Notes: generated from the letters alone by a model not told the origin. A stretch of 64,000 nucleotides of DNA from Solwaraspora sp. WMMA2065 (GCF_030345075.1 NZ_CP128361.1:2728001-2792000); one strand, 5' to 3'; numbered from the stretch's first letter, positions 35,801 to 45,062 are shown. Numbers and translations are program-made.

Positions 35801-36823
35801 CTCACCTACCGGGCCCTCTGGCCGGCCGGTAAGGGCTGGCCGACGAGGGTCGGGCGCGCCCTGCTGCTGCTGATCCGGCCGCTGATCGTGTTGCTACCAC
35901 TGGCTGCTGACCCGGCCCGCGCCGCCGCCACCACCCTGCTGGTCCTGCTCGGCTACGCGTCGATCGCCGACGCGTCCCGCGCCGACGAGAACCGGCCCGG
36001 CTGGGCCGCTGGCGTCGCCGCGCTGCTCGCGGCTGCCGCTATCGTCGTCGGCTGGATCCGAAGCACCCGAGACTGGGCGCGGCTCGACCGCGAGACCGAA
36101 TCGTGGAGCGAGGAGTGGCACCGGATCGGCCATCAGATGTGGTGCACCGCCCGACGTTGGCGGGCCCTGGGCCTGGTACTGGCGGCCGTCTTCACCGCCG
36201 GCGGGGTCGGGTTGCTCTGGTTGCTGCCGAGCGGCAGCCTGCTCGGCAACCGCCCGGAAACGCTGACGATCGTCGGCACCGTCACCGCCGCCACCCTGTG
36301 GTGGCTCGCCCATCGGCACGACCCGGCCCGGATCCCGCTACCCCGCCTGCGACGGCACAAGCAGCCGTACGACGCGGCGTGGAGCGCGGCGAACCACCGT
36401 CGTCACGTCCCCGTCCAGCGGGCCGTCTTCGTCTGCGCCACGCTGCTCCTGCTCCTGCCGCTGGTCGTCTGGAAACAACCCCGCCGGCTGCTGGAAGGAC
36501 TCACGCTCGAGCCGCTGCGGCTGGTGCCACCCCGCGCCGAGGTCACCGTGCAGGGCGTTCCCGAAGCGCACTTCCCCGCGATCGGGATCGGACTGCTCGC
36601 CGTAGCGCTGAGCGCGGTCCTGCTCTGGGGCTGGACGAGACCGTGGCCGGCTCTCACCGCGATCATCGGCACCGGCATGGTGGTCGAAACCACCGCGCAC
36701 CTGCTGTATCCCGGCCGGATAGCCAGCGGTCAGCTGACCGTGCTGCTCGTCGTCTGGGCGTCCTGCATGGCGGTGGTCACCGTCTTCCTACCTGTTACCG
36801 AGCAGTCCCCCGACCGGGTCTGA
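32894..36823 (+). CDS. Very large patatin-like phospholipase with C-terminal membrane domain
   Basis: The 1309-residue protein begins with a patatin domain: oxyanion segment ALAMRGGVSLAVWIGGAV (residues 24-41), nucleophile motif AGASAGGLNAV (Ser98) and the dyad VVDGGIFDN (Asp315). Residues about 400-960 form a large mostly helical region with a Cys cluster (CECRTCRRT) near 435. The last 340 residues hold about eight hydrophobic helices, so the protein is membrane-anchored with the lipase domain presumably cytoplasmic. Patatins hydrolyse acyl esters of membrane lipids. Similar giant patatin-related proteins occur in actinobacteria without known role. The ATG at 32894 follows GGAGG by 5 bp. The 3' end overlaps the next gene. 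Confidence 0.85.
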   Translation: MPEDRRPTPEENALPNRRELRIALAMRGGVSLAVWIGGAVAELDVLRRTTPDPRGTATLQRGKSPERPAQQQRAEIYASMLRLARYDEVKIDVLAGASAGGLNAVVYGVAQCVGSTVDAVRNLWLDDADLWRMMRQPRPVGRVPSLLAGDRYLYHRICRALYRLRDQGHCGLATDDMTVDLSATLLAQDQNQERSLAEGQAQFHFTRRDAPLDTGITDFPGPADRPDATDHPCDDPPHPVKYRLDRLALAARATSSFPGAFEPASIHAVAGHHNKLEYGSGTDRTSVPEMSMVFSGLRPRGTSLHIGSEPYYVVDGGIFDNIPIRRALLAICRTAAVSPTDRRLIYLDPDPSPSARSSPTQPDSKGALHWLRVLLRAIALKQRTETEEGELGHVRSTNDIGLAAQIRQHLITQQITLTRARRRPLGSWRPPACECRTCRRTMISDRVVKRDGDPPPPLPDHYRDYRHSVDAQKIAEILTKPAEYSIGRPALSGPYQVLGEYEALNIQAQLDDIYHQGTVDEEEFQDIEAAYSATTMLISWIRALEEKNRNSDYRDDRAAGDEAVKCLREVKHKVYRLLELADHIRDLAGAELLRDFQGPGGALENPDLLAATRRARALQKSLPGLPDKLRRAIVDGQCDSQQFNRMLFEQYPAKYMAREVDMSSPGTTALEEIWTLAEDLKGELLEIGQPIARRKLRSDDELCPKDRRAWCDSAFKDVHDSSLRKLSIKKLHTIFAVAGGVPGVQPVVHYHKITGNQESPLQQKFRNIDCSERRKRLTERLRTGRLDPADPVINSRAKLAGTTLHNFGAFLRRSWRANDWAWGRLDAAAGITDMIIDKLCGCCDDNELNRVWQRWVQEPVPGVSGREWRRILTGSNGDLPPVPTRMSRLQPDQRECLKRALKSWLQYQILLEEDQEARETGRSDDPDQPRQPAAMDHWEQLTNRVSRGNEGVRDLPVAYRYGLSSRAVHLTYRALWPAGKGWPTRVGRALLLLIRPLIVLLPLAADPARAAATTLLVLLGYASIADASRADENRPGWAAGVAALLAAAAIVVGWIRSTRDWARLDRETESWSEEWHRIGHQMWCTARRWRALGLVLAAVFTAGGVGLLWLLPSGSLLGNRPETLTIVGTVTAATLWWLAHRHDPARIPLPRLRRHKQPYDAAWSAANHRRHVPVQRAVFVCATLLLLLPLVVWKQPRRLLEGLTLEPLRLVPPRAEVTVQGVPEAHFPAIGIGLLAVALSAVLLWGWTRPWPALTAIIGTGMVVETTAHLLYPGRIASGQLTVLLVVWASCMAVVTVFLPVTEQSPDRV

Positions 36824-38887
36824 CGCCGCGCGACGCTCACCGGTCAGGGTCCGCCGGACGAACTCCAGCAGCAGTGCCCACTTGAACGCCTGCTGTGCGT
36901 TGTCCGCTGCTGCGGAATGCCCACCCTCGACGTTCTCGTGATAGGTGACGTCGTGGCCGTACTCGCGCAGCCGGGCGACCATCTTGCGGGCATGACCGGG
37001 ATGCACCCGGTCGTCGCGGGTCGAGGTAAGAAAGAGCGACGGCGGGTACGCCGTACCCCGTCGGATGTTCTGGTACGGCGAGTACTCCCGCAGAAACGCC
37101 CAGTCCGCCGGATCGTCGGGGTCGCCATACTCGGCCATCCAGGAGGCTCCGGCGAGCAGCTTGTGGTAGCGGCGCATGTCCAGCAGCGGCACCTGCCCGA
37201 CGACCGCGCCGAACAGTTCCGGGCAGCGGGTCAGCATCACGCCCATCAGCAGCCCGCCGTTGCTGCCGCCGTAGACGCCGAGCCGGTCCGGTCTGGTCAG
37301 GCCACGGGCGACCAGGTCGGTGGCGACGGCGGCGAAGTCCTCGTACGCGCGGAGCCGGTTCTCCCGTAGTGCGGCAGTGTGCCAGCGCGGTCCGTACTCG
37401 CCGCCGCCCCGGATGTTGGCGACCACGAAGCTGCCGCCCCGGGCCAGCCAGCCGGCGCCGACGACGCCGTTGTAGGTCGGGGTCCAGGCGACCTCGAAAC
37501 CGCCGTACCCGGTCATCAGGGTGAGCCCGGCCGCCGGTCCGGGCGGGCTGGCATCACCCGGTGTGACCAGGAAGTACGGCACCTCGGTGCCGTCGGCGGA
37601 GCCGGCGAAGAACTGCCGGACGGTCATCTGGTCGGCGTCGAAGAAGGCCGGACCGGTCTTGACCGGTCGCGTCGGGCCGTCGACGGTGCCGTGCAGCAGC
37701 GTCGGTGGCCGGATGAACCCGGCGGTGTGCAGCAGAAACTCGTCGCCCCGGTCCGGCTCGGTGTCGGCCACGTCGGTGTGGTCGAATCCGCCGGCGTCGG
37801 GCAGCGTGCGCCGCCGCCAGCCGTCGTCGCCGGGAGTCAGGATAGTGATCTCGCTACGGACGTCGGTGAGGGTGACCAGCAGCAGATGGTTGCGGGTCCA
37901 TGCGTGGTAGCTGTAGGCGGAGCGCTCGGTCGGCTCGAAGACCGTGGTCAGCTCCCGTTTGCCGGCCAGGAACTCGTCGACCGGGGTGACCAGCACCGCG
38001 CCGGCAGGGTAGGTGATGTCACCGGTCTGCCAGTCGCTGCGCAGCTCGATCAGCAGCCACTGCCGGTGCAGGTCGATCTCGGCGTCCGAGGGCACGTCGA
38101 CCAGGCCCCAACCGCCGTCGGGCCGCAGCAGGTAGGTCCGGTTGCGGAAGAACTCGGTGCGCCGTACCGCCAGGTCGCGCTCATAGCCGGCGGTCGGGTC
38201 GTGCACCACGGAGACGGTGACGTCGTCGACCTCGCCGGCGAACGCCAGCGGGGCGTCGGCCAGCGCGGTGCCGCGCTGCCAGCGCCGGATGGTCCGCGGG
38301 TAGCCGGAGTTGGTGACGGTGCCGGGCCCGAAGTCGGTGCCCACGTAGATGTGGTCGCGGTCGATCCAGCAGACGGTGCTCTTCGCCTCCTCGACGATGA
38401 AACCATCGGTCACGAAGTCTCGGGTGGTCAGGTCGAACTCGCGGACCACCGCGGCGTCCGATCCGCCCCGGGACAGCACGACCAGGCACCGGTCGTACCC
38501 GGGCCGCAGCACGTGGGCACCCTTCCAGACCCAGTTCTCCCCTTCGACCCGGGCGAGTGCGTCGAGGTCGAGCAGGATCTCCCAGCTCGGCTGCGGCCGA
38601 CGGAACTCGTCGAGGGTGGCCCGCCGCCACACCCCGCGGGGATGTCCGGCGTCCTGCCAGAAGTTGTAGAGGTGATCCCCGCGCCAGGTCGGGTCGGGAA
38701 TCTTGTCGGCGGAATCGAGCACCTGCTTGATCCGGTCCCGCAGCTGGGTGAACCCCGGCTCGGCGGTCCAGCCGGCGGTGGTCTCCGCGTTGCGGTCGCG
38801 GACCCAGTCGAGGGCGGCGGCACCGAGCACCTCCTCCAACCAGAGGTACGGATCGCCGCCGTGCGACACCCGGCCGTCCTTCGCCAT
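36788..38887 (-). CDS. Prolyl oligopeptidase family serine peptidase (S9A)
   Basis: The 699-residue cytoplasmic protein has an N-terminal beta-propeller (residues about 70-420) and a C-terminal alpha/beta hydrolase domain. The catalytic residues are visible: GVYGGSNGGLLMG (Ser), TSTRDDRVHPGHARK (Asp) and VEGGHSAAAD (His). The opening DPYLWLEEVLGAAALDWVRDRN is typical of the family. It cleaves short peptides, usually after Pro. Its stop lies inside the 3' end of the patatin gene on the opposite strand, a 36-bp tail-to-tail overlap. Confidence 0.93.
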   Translation of the reverse strand: MAKDGRVSHGGDPYLWLEEVLGAAALDWVRDRNAETTAGWTAEPGFTQLRDRIKQVLDSADKIPDPTWRGDHLYNFWQDAGHPRGVWRRATLDEFRRPQPSWEILLDLDALARVEGENWVWKGAHVLRPGYDRCLVVLSRGGSDAAVVREFDLTTRDFVTDGFIVEEAKSTVCWIDRDHIYVGTDFGPGTVTNSGYPRTIRRWQRGTALADAPLAFAGEVDDVTVSVVHDPTAGYERDLAVRRTEFFRNRTYLLRPDGGWGLVDVPSDAEIDLHRQWLLIELRSDWQTGDITYPAGAVLVTPVDEFLAGKRELTTVFEPTERSAYSYHAWTRNHLLLVTLTDVRSEITILTPGDDGWRRRTLPDAGGFDHTDVADTEPDRGDEFLLHTAGFIRPPTLLHGTVDGPTRPVKTGPAFFDADQMTVRQFFAGSADGTEVPYFLVTPGDASPPGPAAGLTLMTGYGGFEVAWTPTYNGVVGAGWLARGGSFVVANIRGGGEYGPRWHTAALRENRLRAYEDFAAVATDLVARGLTRPDRLGVYGGSNGGLLMGVMLTRCPELFGAVVGQVPLLDMRRYHKLLAGASWMAEYGDPDDPADWAFLREYSPYQNIRRGTAYPPSLFLTSTRDDRVHPGHARKMVARLREYGHDVTYHENVEGGHSAAADNAQQAFKWALLLEFVRRTLTGERRAASDPVGGLLGNR

Positions 38888-39161
38888 CCGTCAATCCCTC
38901 CCCGCCCCCCGCCCCCCGGCCCGCTCCGCGAGGGTACGCACCAGGATAGGCAGGCTCGTCGTACCGCACCGCCCAGCAGAGGGTGCCGCCCCAAGGCCGG
39001 CTGCGAACGTCGCCGCCGGAAGCTGGACACTGGACGCTACCGTGACGGTCGGACAAGATTGACGCACGTCCAACGTGCAGACGTGCGACCAATGATCCGT
39101 CCGGGCCGGGTGGCGCGGACGGTCGGGGCGGGAGTGGACCGGCGACGATCGGGGCTGACAG

Positions 39162-40754
39162 ATGAGCAGCATGCAGGAGGCGCAGCGGGCACACGCCCAG
39201 CAGGTGCACGCCCAGCACCGGGCCCAAGCCTTCGCGCACCGTCAGCATCAGCAGATGGTCTGGGAGGCGGAGAACGCCCGGCAGGCCGCCGAGCAGGCGG
39301 CCGCCGAGGACGAACGCCAACGCAAGCGTCTCTACATCGAGGCCCGGGCGGCGAAGATCGCGGCCGCCAACGCGAACCTGCGCTCGCGGGTGGCCGAGCT
39401 GGAGGAGCTGCTCGCCGACACCCTGGCCGTCGACGACCACATCGACCTCGATCGGCTCAAGCGCAGCAGCACCCCGCCGCCGTTCGATCCGGGTAACCTC
39501 GCCGTACCGCTGGCCGCACCGCAGTGGTCCGACTTCGCCCCACCGGAGCCGGCCGGCCTGGGCCGGATGTTCGGCGGTGAGGTCCGCCATCAGCAGCAGG
39601 TCGCCGAGGCGCGAGAGATGTTCGAGCAGGCCACCGCGAAACACGAGGCGGCGGAGGCTCAGCGGCACCGCCGGCTGGCCGCAGCCGAGGAGAAGTACCG
39701 TCAGCAGTGCGAGAAGCTGGCCGCCAAGGTCGCCGCGCACAACGCCGCGATCGACCGGTTCTCCGCCGTCTTCGCCGCCGCCGATCCGAAAGCCGTCGTC
39801 GAGTACTTCGGGCTGGTGCTCGGAAACTCCGTCTACCCGGACGACTTTCCGCAGCGCTACCGGCTCGCCTACCTGCCCGAGTCCCGTCAGCTGGTGGTCG
39901 AGTACCACCTGCCGGCGGTGGAGGTCGTCCCCCGGATCCGGGAGTACCGGTACCAGCCGGCCAACGACGAGGTGACGGCGGTCGGCCGGCCAGCGACCGA
40001 GATCGCCGAACGGTACGCCGACCTCATCACTCAGATCACCCTGCGTACGGTGCACGAGCTGTACGAGGCTGACCGCACCCGACTGCTGGAGACCGTCTGC
40101 CTCAACGGCATCGTCGAACGGATCGACCCGGCCACCGGTCGACCGGCCCGGCCCTGCCTGGTCAGTCTGCGTACCAACCGGGACGAGTTCGTCGCGATCA
40201 ACCTGGCCAACGTCGACCCGGCCGCCTGCCTGCGCCGACTCGAAGCGCGGATCTCCGCCCATCCGGTGGATCTGGCACCGGTGCCCGCCGTGGTCGATTT
40301 CGACAAGGTCGACAAGCGGTTCGCCGACGAGATCGACGTCCTCGCCGACCTGGACCAGCGACCGGACCTGCTGACCATGCCGGCCGACCAGTTCGAGCAG
40401 TTGATCGCCGACCTGTTCACCAAGCTCGGGCTGCAGATGCGCCAGGTGCGCACGACAGCCGACGGTACGGTGGAGTGCATGGCGCACGATCCCCGCCCGT
40501 TGTTCGGCGGCACGGTCGTCGTGCTGGCCCGGCGCGGCGGCGGCACCGTGGACGTGTCGGCGGTCCGTGATCTGTTCGGCGTCGTCCAGGCGGAGAACGC
40601 CTCGAACGGCATCCTGGTGACCACCGCCGGCTACACCTCGGCGGCCTTCGACTTCGCTTCCGGCAAGCCGCTGGAGCTGATCGACGGCTCGGCGCTGCTG
40701 CACATGCTCGCCGAGGACGGTGGGGTGAAGGCCCGCATCGACCGCCGGGCCTGA
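39162..40754 (+). CDS. Coiled-coil protein with Mrr-type endonuclease domain lacking canonical catalytic residues
   Basis: The 530-residue protein has two long coiled coils (about 1-90 and 135-205), a middle domain (RYRLAYLPESRQLVVEYHLPA, region 220-380), and a C-terminal Mrr-like restriction endonuclease fold from about 395. In relatives known to me the core reads GGVD...QAKR. Here the corresponding residues are GTVE (Glu438) and LARR (Arg457), so the acidic residue is changed to Glu and the catalytic Lys to Arg. DNA binding may persist while cleavage is doubtful. SAVRDLFGVVQ and GILVTTAGYTSAAFDFA are retained. The next genes are unrelated; no methyltransferase is nearby. Confidence 0.8.
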   Translation: MSSMQEAQRAHAQQVHAQHRAQAFAHRQHQQMVWEAENARQAAEQAAAEDERQRKRLYIEARAAKIAAANANLRSRVAELEELLADTLAVDDHIDLDRLKRSSTPPPFDPGNLAVPLAAPQWSDFAPPEPAGLGRMFGGEVRHQQQVAEAREMFEQATAKHEAAEAQRHRRLAAAEEKYRQQCEKLAAKVAAHNAAIDRFSAVFAAADPKAVVEYFGLVLGNSVYPDDFPQRYRLAYLPESRQLVVEYHLPAVEVVPRIREYRYQPANDEVTAVGRPATEIAERYADLITQITLRTVHELYEADRTRLLETVCLNGIVERIDPATGRPARPCLVSLRTNRDEFVAINLANVDPAACLRRLEARISAHPVDLAPVPAVVDFDKVDKRFADEIDVLADLDQRPDLLTMPADQFEQLIADLFTKLGLQMRQVRTTADGTVECMAHDPRPLFGGTVVVLARRGGGTVDVSAVRDLFGVVQAENASNGILVTTAGYTSAAFDFASGKPLELIDGSALLHMLAEDGGVKARIDRRA

Positions 40755-40786
40755 GCCGTCGCGGATCAGCGGGGCACCGTCCGGGG

Positions 40787-42043
40787 TCAGCGGGGAAAGT
40801 AGCGGTCCAGGAAGTCGTTGTGGAACACGCCGGCCGGGTCGTAGTGGACCAGCAGGTCGGCGAAGTCGTTCCACCGCGAGTACCTGCCGACGAGTTCGTC
40901 CCGGCCGATGCCGAACAGCTTGCCCCAGTGCGGTCGGGGGGCGTACGGCACCAGTGCCTGCTCGACCGCGGTGATCACCGGCATCACCGCCGTCGCATCC
41001 GCGACCCAGGTGAAGTGGATCGCGACGCTGTCCCGCGAATGGTTCATGCTCAGCCACAGTTCGTCGGCGGCGACGGTACGGATCTCGCAAACCTGCAGCA
41101 CGGGCGCGACCCGGTCGCGGATCTGGGCCACCGCGTCGAGGGCGTCGACCACGTCGCCGGCCGCTATCAGGTATTCCGACTGTAGTTCGGCACCACTGCT
41201 CGGGGTAAAGTCGAGCCGGAAGTGCGGCAGCCTGGTGTGCCACGGACCGGCTACCCCCAGCTGGCTGGTGCAGTTCTCCACCGGCATCCCGGGTACCGGA
41301 TGGCGAGGGCCGTCGGCGGCGGCGAGCCCCAACCTGGCGGCGTCGACCGGCGGATGGTCGTGGTTGGTGCGCCGTTTCACCCACACCTGGTCGATACCGG
41401 TCCCGGTCCAGTCGGTGAACATGCTGACGCTGTAGCCGCTGTCCTGGAGCTGCTCCCATCCGGCGGTGAGCGCGTCGCGGGACAGCCCGTGATAGACGTA
41501 CTGGGCCACGTCGAAGGTCGACTCGATCGCCAGGGTGACGCTGGTGACCACACCCAGCCCGCCGAGCCCGACCACCGCGCCGGTGAAGTCGGGATGGGAC
41601 TGGTCCAGCCGGACCAGGTCTCCGTTGGCGGTCACCAGCTCCATCGCGCGTACGGCGGTGGCGAGGTTGCCGTTGCCCTGCCCGGAGCCGTGGGTGGCGG
41701 TCGCGCAGGCACCGGCGACCGAGATGTGCGGCAGCGAGGCCAGGTTGTGCAGCGCGTACCCGTGGGCGTGCAGGTGTTCGGCCAGCTCGCCGTAGCGGAC
41801 GCCGCCGCCGGCGGTGACCGTCGACGCCTCGGAGTCGACCGTCACCTCGGCGGGCAGGCCGGCGAGCGAGACGAGGTCTCCGTCGGTGTCGGCAATCCGG
41901 TTGAACGAATGCCCGGTGCCGAGCACCCGCAGCCGGGCCGATCTGCCCACGATCTGTCGCAGTTCGTCGACGGTGGTCGGGCGGTGCACGTGACGCGCGG
42001 CGAAGGTGACGTTACGCGCCCAGTTGGTGACCGCAGCGGTCAT
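40787..42043 (-). CDS. FAD-dependent alditol oxidase-like enzyme
   Basis: The 418-residue flavoenzyme matches the AldO/xylitol oxidase group. The FAD-binding half has [22 protein letters not shown], whose His corresponds to the covalent FAD attachment site of S. coelicolor AldO, followed by [20 protein letters not shown]. The C-terminal ALO domain contains [10 protein letters not shown]-like residues ([12 protein letters not shown]). These enzymes oxidise polyols such as xylitol or sorbitol at C1 with O2, producing H2O2. Exact substrate is unknown. It is divergent from a D-2-hydroxyacid dehydrogenase gene with 79 bp between starts. Confidence 0.87.
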   Translation of the reverse strand: MTAAVTNWARNVTFAARHVHRPTTVDELRQIVGRSARLRVLGTGHSFNRIADTDGDLVSLAGLPAEVTVDSEASTVTAGGGVRYGELAEHLHAHGYALHNLASLPHISVAGACATATHGSGQGNGNLATAVRAMELVTANGDLVRLDQSHPDFTGAVVGLGGLGVVTSVTLAIESTFDVAQYVYHGLSRDALTAGWEQLQDSGYSVSMFTDWTGTGIDQVWVKRRTNHDHPPVDAARLGLAAADGPRHPVPGMPVENCTSQLGVAGPWHTRLPHFRLDFTPSSGAELQSEYLIAAGDVVDALDAVAQIRDRVAPVLQVCEIRTVAADELWLSMNHSRDSVAIHFTWVADATAVMPVITAVEQALVPYAPRPHWGKLFGIGRDELVGRYSRWNDFADLLVHYDPAGVFHNDFLDRYFPR

Positions 42044-42122
42044 CAGCCCGATCTCCTCTCGCCGACCCGCCTCACCGTACCCTGGACCGGCTCAAGCTAC
42101 GGCCACGCCGGAGGAGGTCCCC

Positions 42123-43127
42123 ATGCGGGTAGCGGTGTTCAGCACCAAGCCGTACGACAAGCGGTTCCTGGCCGCCGCGAACGCCGAGGCCGGTCACGAC
42201 CTGGTGTTTCTGGAGCCGAGGTTGTCGGCGGACACCGCGCCGTTGGCCGACGGTTGCGACGCGGTCTGCGCGTTCGTCAACGACGACCTCAGCGCACCGG
42301 TGCTGGAGATGCTGGCTAGCGGCGGGGTCCGGCTGGTCGCGCTGCGCTCGGCCGGGTTCAACCATGTCGATCTGGCCACCGCGCGCCGGCTCGGGCTGAC
42401 CGTCACCCGGGTGCCGGGCTACTCGCCGTACGCGGTCGCGGAGCACTGTGCCGGGCTGATCCTGGCGCTCAACCGCAAGATCCATCGGGCCTACAACCGG
42501 GTCCGGGAGCACAACTTCGCCCTCAACGGGCTGCTCGGCTTCGACCTGCACGGTCGGACCGTCGGCGTCGTCGGCACCGGCAAGATCGGTGTCCGGTTCA
42601 TTCGGATCATGGCCGGGTTCGGCTGCCGGGTGCTCGCCGCCGACCCGTACCCGTCGGACGAGGCCGTCGCCGCTGGCGCGAGTTACGTCGCGCTGCCGAC
42701 GCTGCTCGCCGAGTCGGACATCGTCACCCTGCACTGTCCGCTCACCCCCGACACCCACCACCTGATCGACGAGGAACGGATCGCGCAGATGCGCGACGGT
42801 GTGATGCTGATCAACACCAGCCGGGGCGCGCTGGTCGACACCGCCGCCGTGATCCGTGGTCTGAAGAGCGGCAAGATCGCCCATCTGGGCCTCGACGTGT
42901 ACGAGGAGGAGGCCAGTCTGTTCTTCGAGGACCTGTCCGACCAGATGCTGCGCGACGACCTGTTCTCCCGGCTGGTCACCTTCCCCAACGTGCTGATCAC
43001 CGGCCATCAGGCGTTCTTCACCGAGGAGGCGTTGCACAACATCGCCACCACCACCGTCGGCAGCCTGACCGCGTACGAGCGGGAGGGCACGCCGACGGAC
43101 ATCCAGCCCGACGCCCTGGTGCGCTGA
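42123..43127 (+). CDS. D-2-hydroxyacid dehydrogenase (D-lactate dehydrogenase-like)
   Basis: The 334-residue NAD-dependent enzyme has the nucleotide motif [21 protein letters not shown] near residue 145, the catalytic Arg in [13 protein letters not shown], the Glu in [16 protein letters not shown] and the His in [24 protein letters not shown] is characteristic of the fermentative D-lactate dehydrogenase (LdhA) subgroup. It would reduce pyruvate to D-lactate. The ATG at 42123 has GGAGGAGG upstream; the frame is open upstream but there is no family similarity there. Confidence 0.9.
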   Translation: MRVAVFSTKPYDKRFLAAANAEAGHDLVFLEPRLSADTAPLADGCDAVCAFVNDDLSAPVLEMLASGGVRLVALRSAGFNHVDLATARRLGLTVTRVPGYSPYAVAEHCAGLILALNRKIHRAYNRVREHNFALNGLLGFDLHGRTVGVVGTGKIGVRFIRIMAGFGCRVLAADPYPSDEAVAAGASYVALPTLLAESDIVTLHCPLTPDTHHLIDEERIAQMRDGVMLINTSRGALVDTAAVIRGLKSGKIAHLGLDVYEEEASLFFEDLSDQMLRDDLFSRLVTFPNVLITGHQAFFTEEALHNIATTTVGSLTAYEREGTPTDIQPDALVR

Positions 43128-43381
43128 CCGACGACCCACGTGCACGGCGTCCGACGCGACGGGGCCCGGTACGAGGCCCGTCAGCGCCGGAACACCCAGC
43201 CACGCAGGCACCGTCGCGACGCCGGCCGGTTCCCCGTTTTCGCCGGTTCACGCCGGTTATCTTTCCGCGTCTGCGGAGACTCTTCACCTTGACGGATGCT
43301 CAACGCCCGGGCCGGCCCGGCAGCGCAGCCCAGCCGACCAACGGCAGAAGCAGGAGCGCACCGAGAGTCAGGAGTGACGCC

Positions 43382-44203
43382 ATGGGGTACCTCACCACGC
43401 AGGACGGCACCCAGCTCTACTACAAGGACTGGGGTTCCGGCCCCGCCGTCGTCTTCTCGCACGGCTGGCCGCTCAACGCCGACGCATGGGACGGCCAACT
43501 GCTCTTCCTCGCCCAGCAGGGCTTCCGGGTCATCGCGCACGACCGGCGTGGGCACGGTCGGTCCAGCCAGTCGCCCGAGGGCAACGACATGAACGGCTAC
43601 GCCGATGACCTCGCCGCGGTGATCGAGGCGCTCGACCTGACCCACGCCACGCTGATCGGGCACTCCACTGGTGGCGGTGAGGTCGCCCGGTACATCGGCC
43701 GGTACGGCACCGGTCGGGTGGCGAAGGCGGTGCTCATCTCCGCCGTACCGCCGATCATGGTGCAGACGCCGGACAACCCGGACGGGCTGCCGCTGGCCGT
43801 GTTCGACGAGATGCGGGCCAGCCTTGCCCACGACCGGGCGCAGTTCTACCAGGACCTGGCGATCAAGTTCTACGGCGTGAACCGGCCAGGTGCAGAGGTG
43901 TCCGACGGCATCCTGCACCAGTTCTGGTCGTGGAGCATGCAGGCCGGGCTGTGGAACGCGTACCAGAGCGTGTCGGCGTTCTCGGAGACCGACTTCCGCG
44001 ACGACCTCGCCGCCTTCGACGTCCCCACACTGGTGATGCAGGGCGACGACGACCAGATCGTGCCGATCAAGAACGCTTCGATGAAGACCGCACAACTGGT
44101 GTCCGGCGCACAAGAGGTCTACTATCCGGGCGCCCCGCACGGCATCACCGCGACCCACCAGGACCAGGTCAACCAGGATCTGCTCACGTTCTTGAAGAGC
44201 TGA
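43382..44203 (+). CDS. Alpha/beta hydrolase, cofactor-free haloperoxidase type
   Basis: The 273-residue enzyme has the oxyanion segment [12 protein letters not shown], the nucleophile elbow [13 protein letters not shown], an Asp in [11 protein letters not shown] and a His in [12 protein letters not shown]. The pattern is that of the non-heme chloroperoxidase/esterase group, which perhydrolyses short acids and hydrolyses esters. The real substrate is unknown. The ATG at 43382 starts [18 protein letters not shown], the normal family N-terminus. Mobile DNA begins 47 bp after its stop. Confidence 0.9.
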   Translation: MGYLTTQDGTQLYYKDWGSGPAVVFSHGWPLNADAWDGQLLFLAQQGFRVIAHDRRGHGRSSQSPEGNDMNGYADDLAAVIEALDLTHATLIGHSTGGGEVARYIGRYGTGRVAKAVLISAVPPIMVQTPDNPDGLPLAVFDEMRASLAHDRAQFYQDLAIKFYGVNRPGAEVSDGILHQFWSWSMQAGLWNAYQSVSAFSETDFRDDLAAFDVPTLVMQGDDDQIVPIKNASMKTAQLVSGAQEVYYPGAPHGITATHQDQVNQDLLTFLKS

Positions 44204-44250
44204 GCCCGGGTACCGGCCACGTTCGTCGGCCTGCGGGTGAGGTCGTTGCA

Positions 44251-44272
44251 TTGACATCCTCGCCGCCCTAAA
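44251..44272 (-). repeat. IS200/IS605-type right-end-like sequence (inverted copy)
   Basis: TTGACATCCTCGCCGCCCTA begins this 22-bp segment. It matches the reverse complement of the TnpB-element end at 47470-47491 at 20 of 22 positions. It marks a former element end on the opposite strand. No tnpB coding sequence accompanies it. Confidence 0.7.
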
Positions 44273-44328
44273 CCTCGATCCGTGGATTGGTCGGTCCGCT
44301 GCGACCGGTAACGGCGTGGAGATATGAC

Positions 44329-44400
44329 GAGAGTGCCCTCTGAGCTGGGATGATCGGGTTTGTCGAAGACCTGATCAGACCGGCTTGGAAGGGCACTCTC
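44329..44400. repeat. 72-bp sequence with 11-bp inverted ends
   Basis: GAGAGTGCCCT (44329-44339) and AGGGCACTCTC (44390-44400) are perfect inverted repeats around 50 bp of non-coding sequence. The end sequence resembles an insertion-sequence terminus, so this may be a solo remnant or a miniature element. It directly abuts the left end of the IS3-family element. Confidence 0.65.
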
Positions 44401-44447
44401 GGTGTGAGGGGCCTCGCGTTTTCCGGACAGTGGTTCGGCCGGTTCTT

Positions 44448-45062
44448 TCACGCCGCGATTTGAAGGTTCTCGAACTCTGCGTGGACTTCCCGGGGAGGTT
44501 GGTAGCCCACCGCTGAATGCAGACGCTGACGATTGTACCAGAATTCGATGTAGGCAGTAGCGTCCCGGCGTGCCGCCTCACGAGTGGGATACTTCACACG
44601 CGACACGCGTTCGTTCTCCAGTGCACCGAAAAACGATTCCGCCATCGCATTGTCGAAACAAATTCCGGTCCGGCCAGCAGATCGCCGCAACCTCAGATCC
44701 CGAAGCGTTCTGCCGTAGTCGTCCGACATGTAGTTGCTGCCCCGGTCCGAATGAAAGATGGCGTTCTTCCTGAGTTCGCGATTCCGGGCGGCGTTACGGA
44801 TGGCGCGGGACATCAACGGCGTCTGATAGTGGTCGTCCATCGCGTATCCGATGACCTCCTTCGTGCAGCAGTCGATGACGGTCGCCAGATACAGCCTCCC
44901 CTCGCCGGTCGGGATGTACGTGATGTCGCCGACGAGCTTCTCGCCAGGCGCGTCGGCGGTGAACTCCCGGCCGACGAGGTCAGGCACCGTGCCGGACGAC
45001 GACTGGGTGAGACCCCACCGCCTCGGGTGGGGCTGGCACGGCACGAGCCCGAGCTCGCGCAT
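44448..45062 (-). pseudogene. IS3-family transposase OrfB, N-terminally truncated
   Basis: The 204-codon frame retains the rve integrase core: GDITYIPTGEGRLYLATVID (first Asp), IFHSDRGSNYMS (second Asp) and CFDNAMAESFFGALENE (Glu), followed by WYNRQRLHSAVGY. A complete OrfB has about 90 more residues with a helix-turn-helix before MRELGLVPCQPHPRR. In the +1 frame upstream the sequence reads KLVRQLM directly after the end of OrfA, so that N-terminal part has been deleted. It is probably inactive. Confidence 0.85.

Noticed and set aside
37379-39496. 705-codon plus-strand open frame opposite the S9A peptidase
   Set aside because: Pure antisense shadow of the peptidase gene with no motif.
32894-40754. 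Patatin, S9A peptidase and Mrr-like gene as one defence operon
   Set aside because: The genes are on alternating strands (plus, minus, plus) with a tail-to-tail overlap, so they are not co-transcribed, and no sensor or cyclase gene accompanies them.
38181-41459. 1092-codon minus-strand open frame across the peptidase, Mrr-like and oxidase genes
   Set aside because: It crosses three genes with recognisable products in other frames, and its own sequence is low-complexity Arg/Gly/Pro; it is a high-GC artefact.
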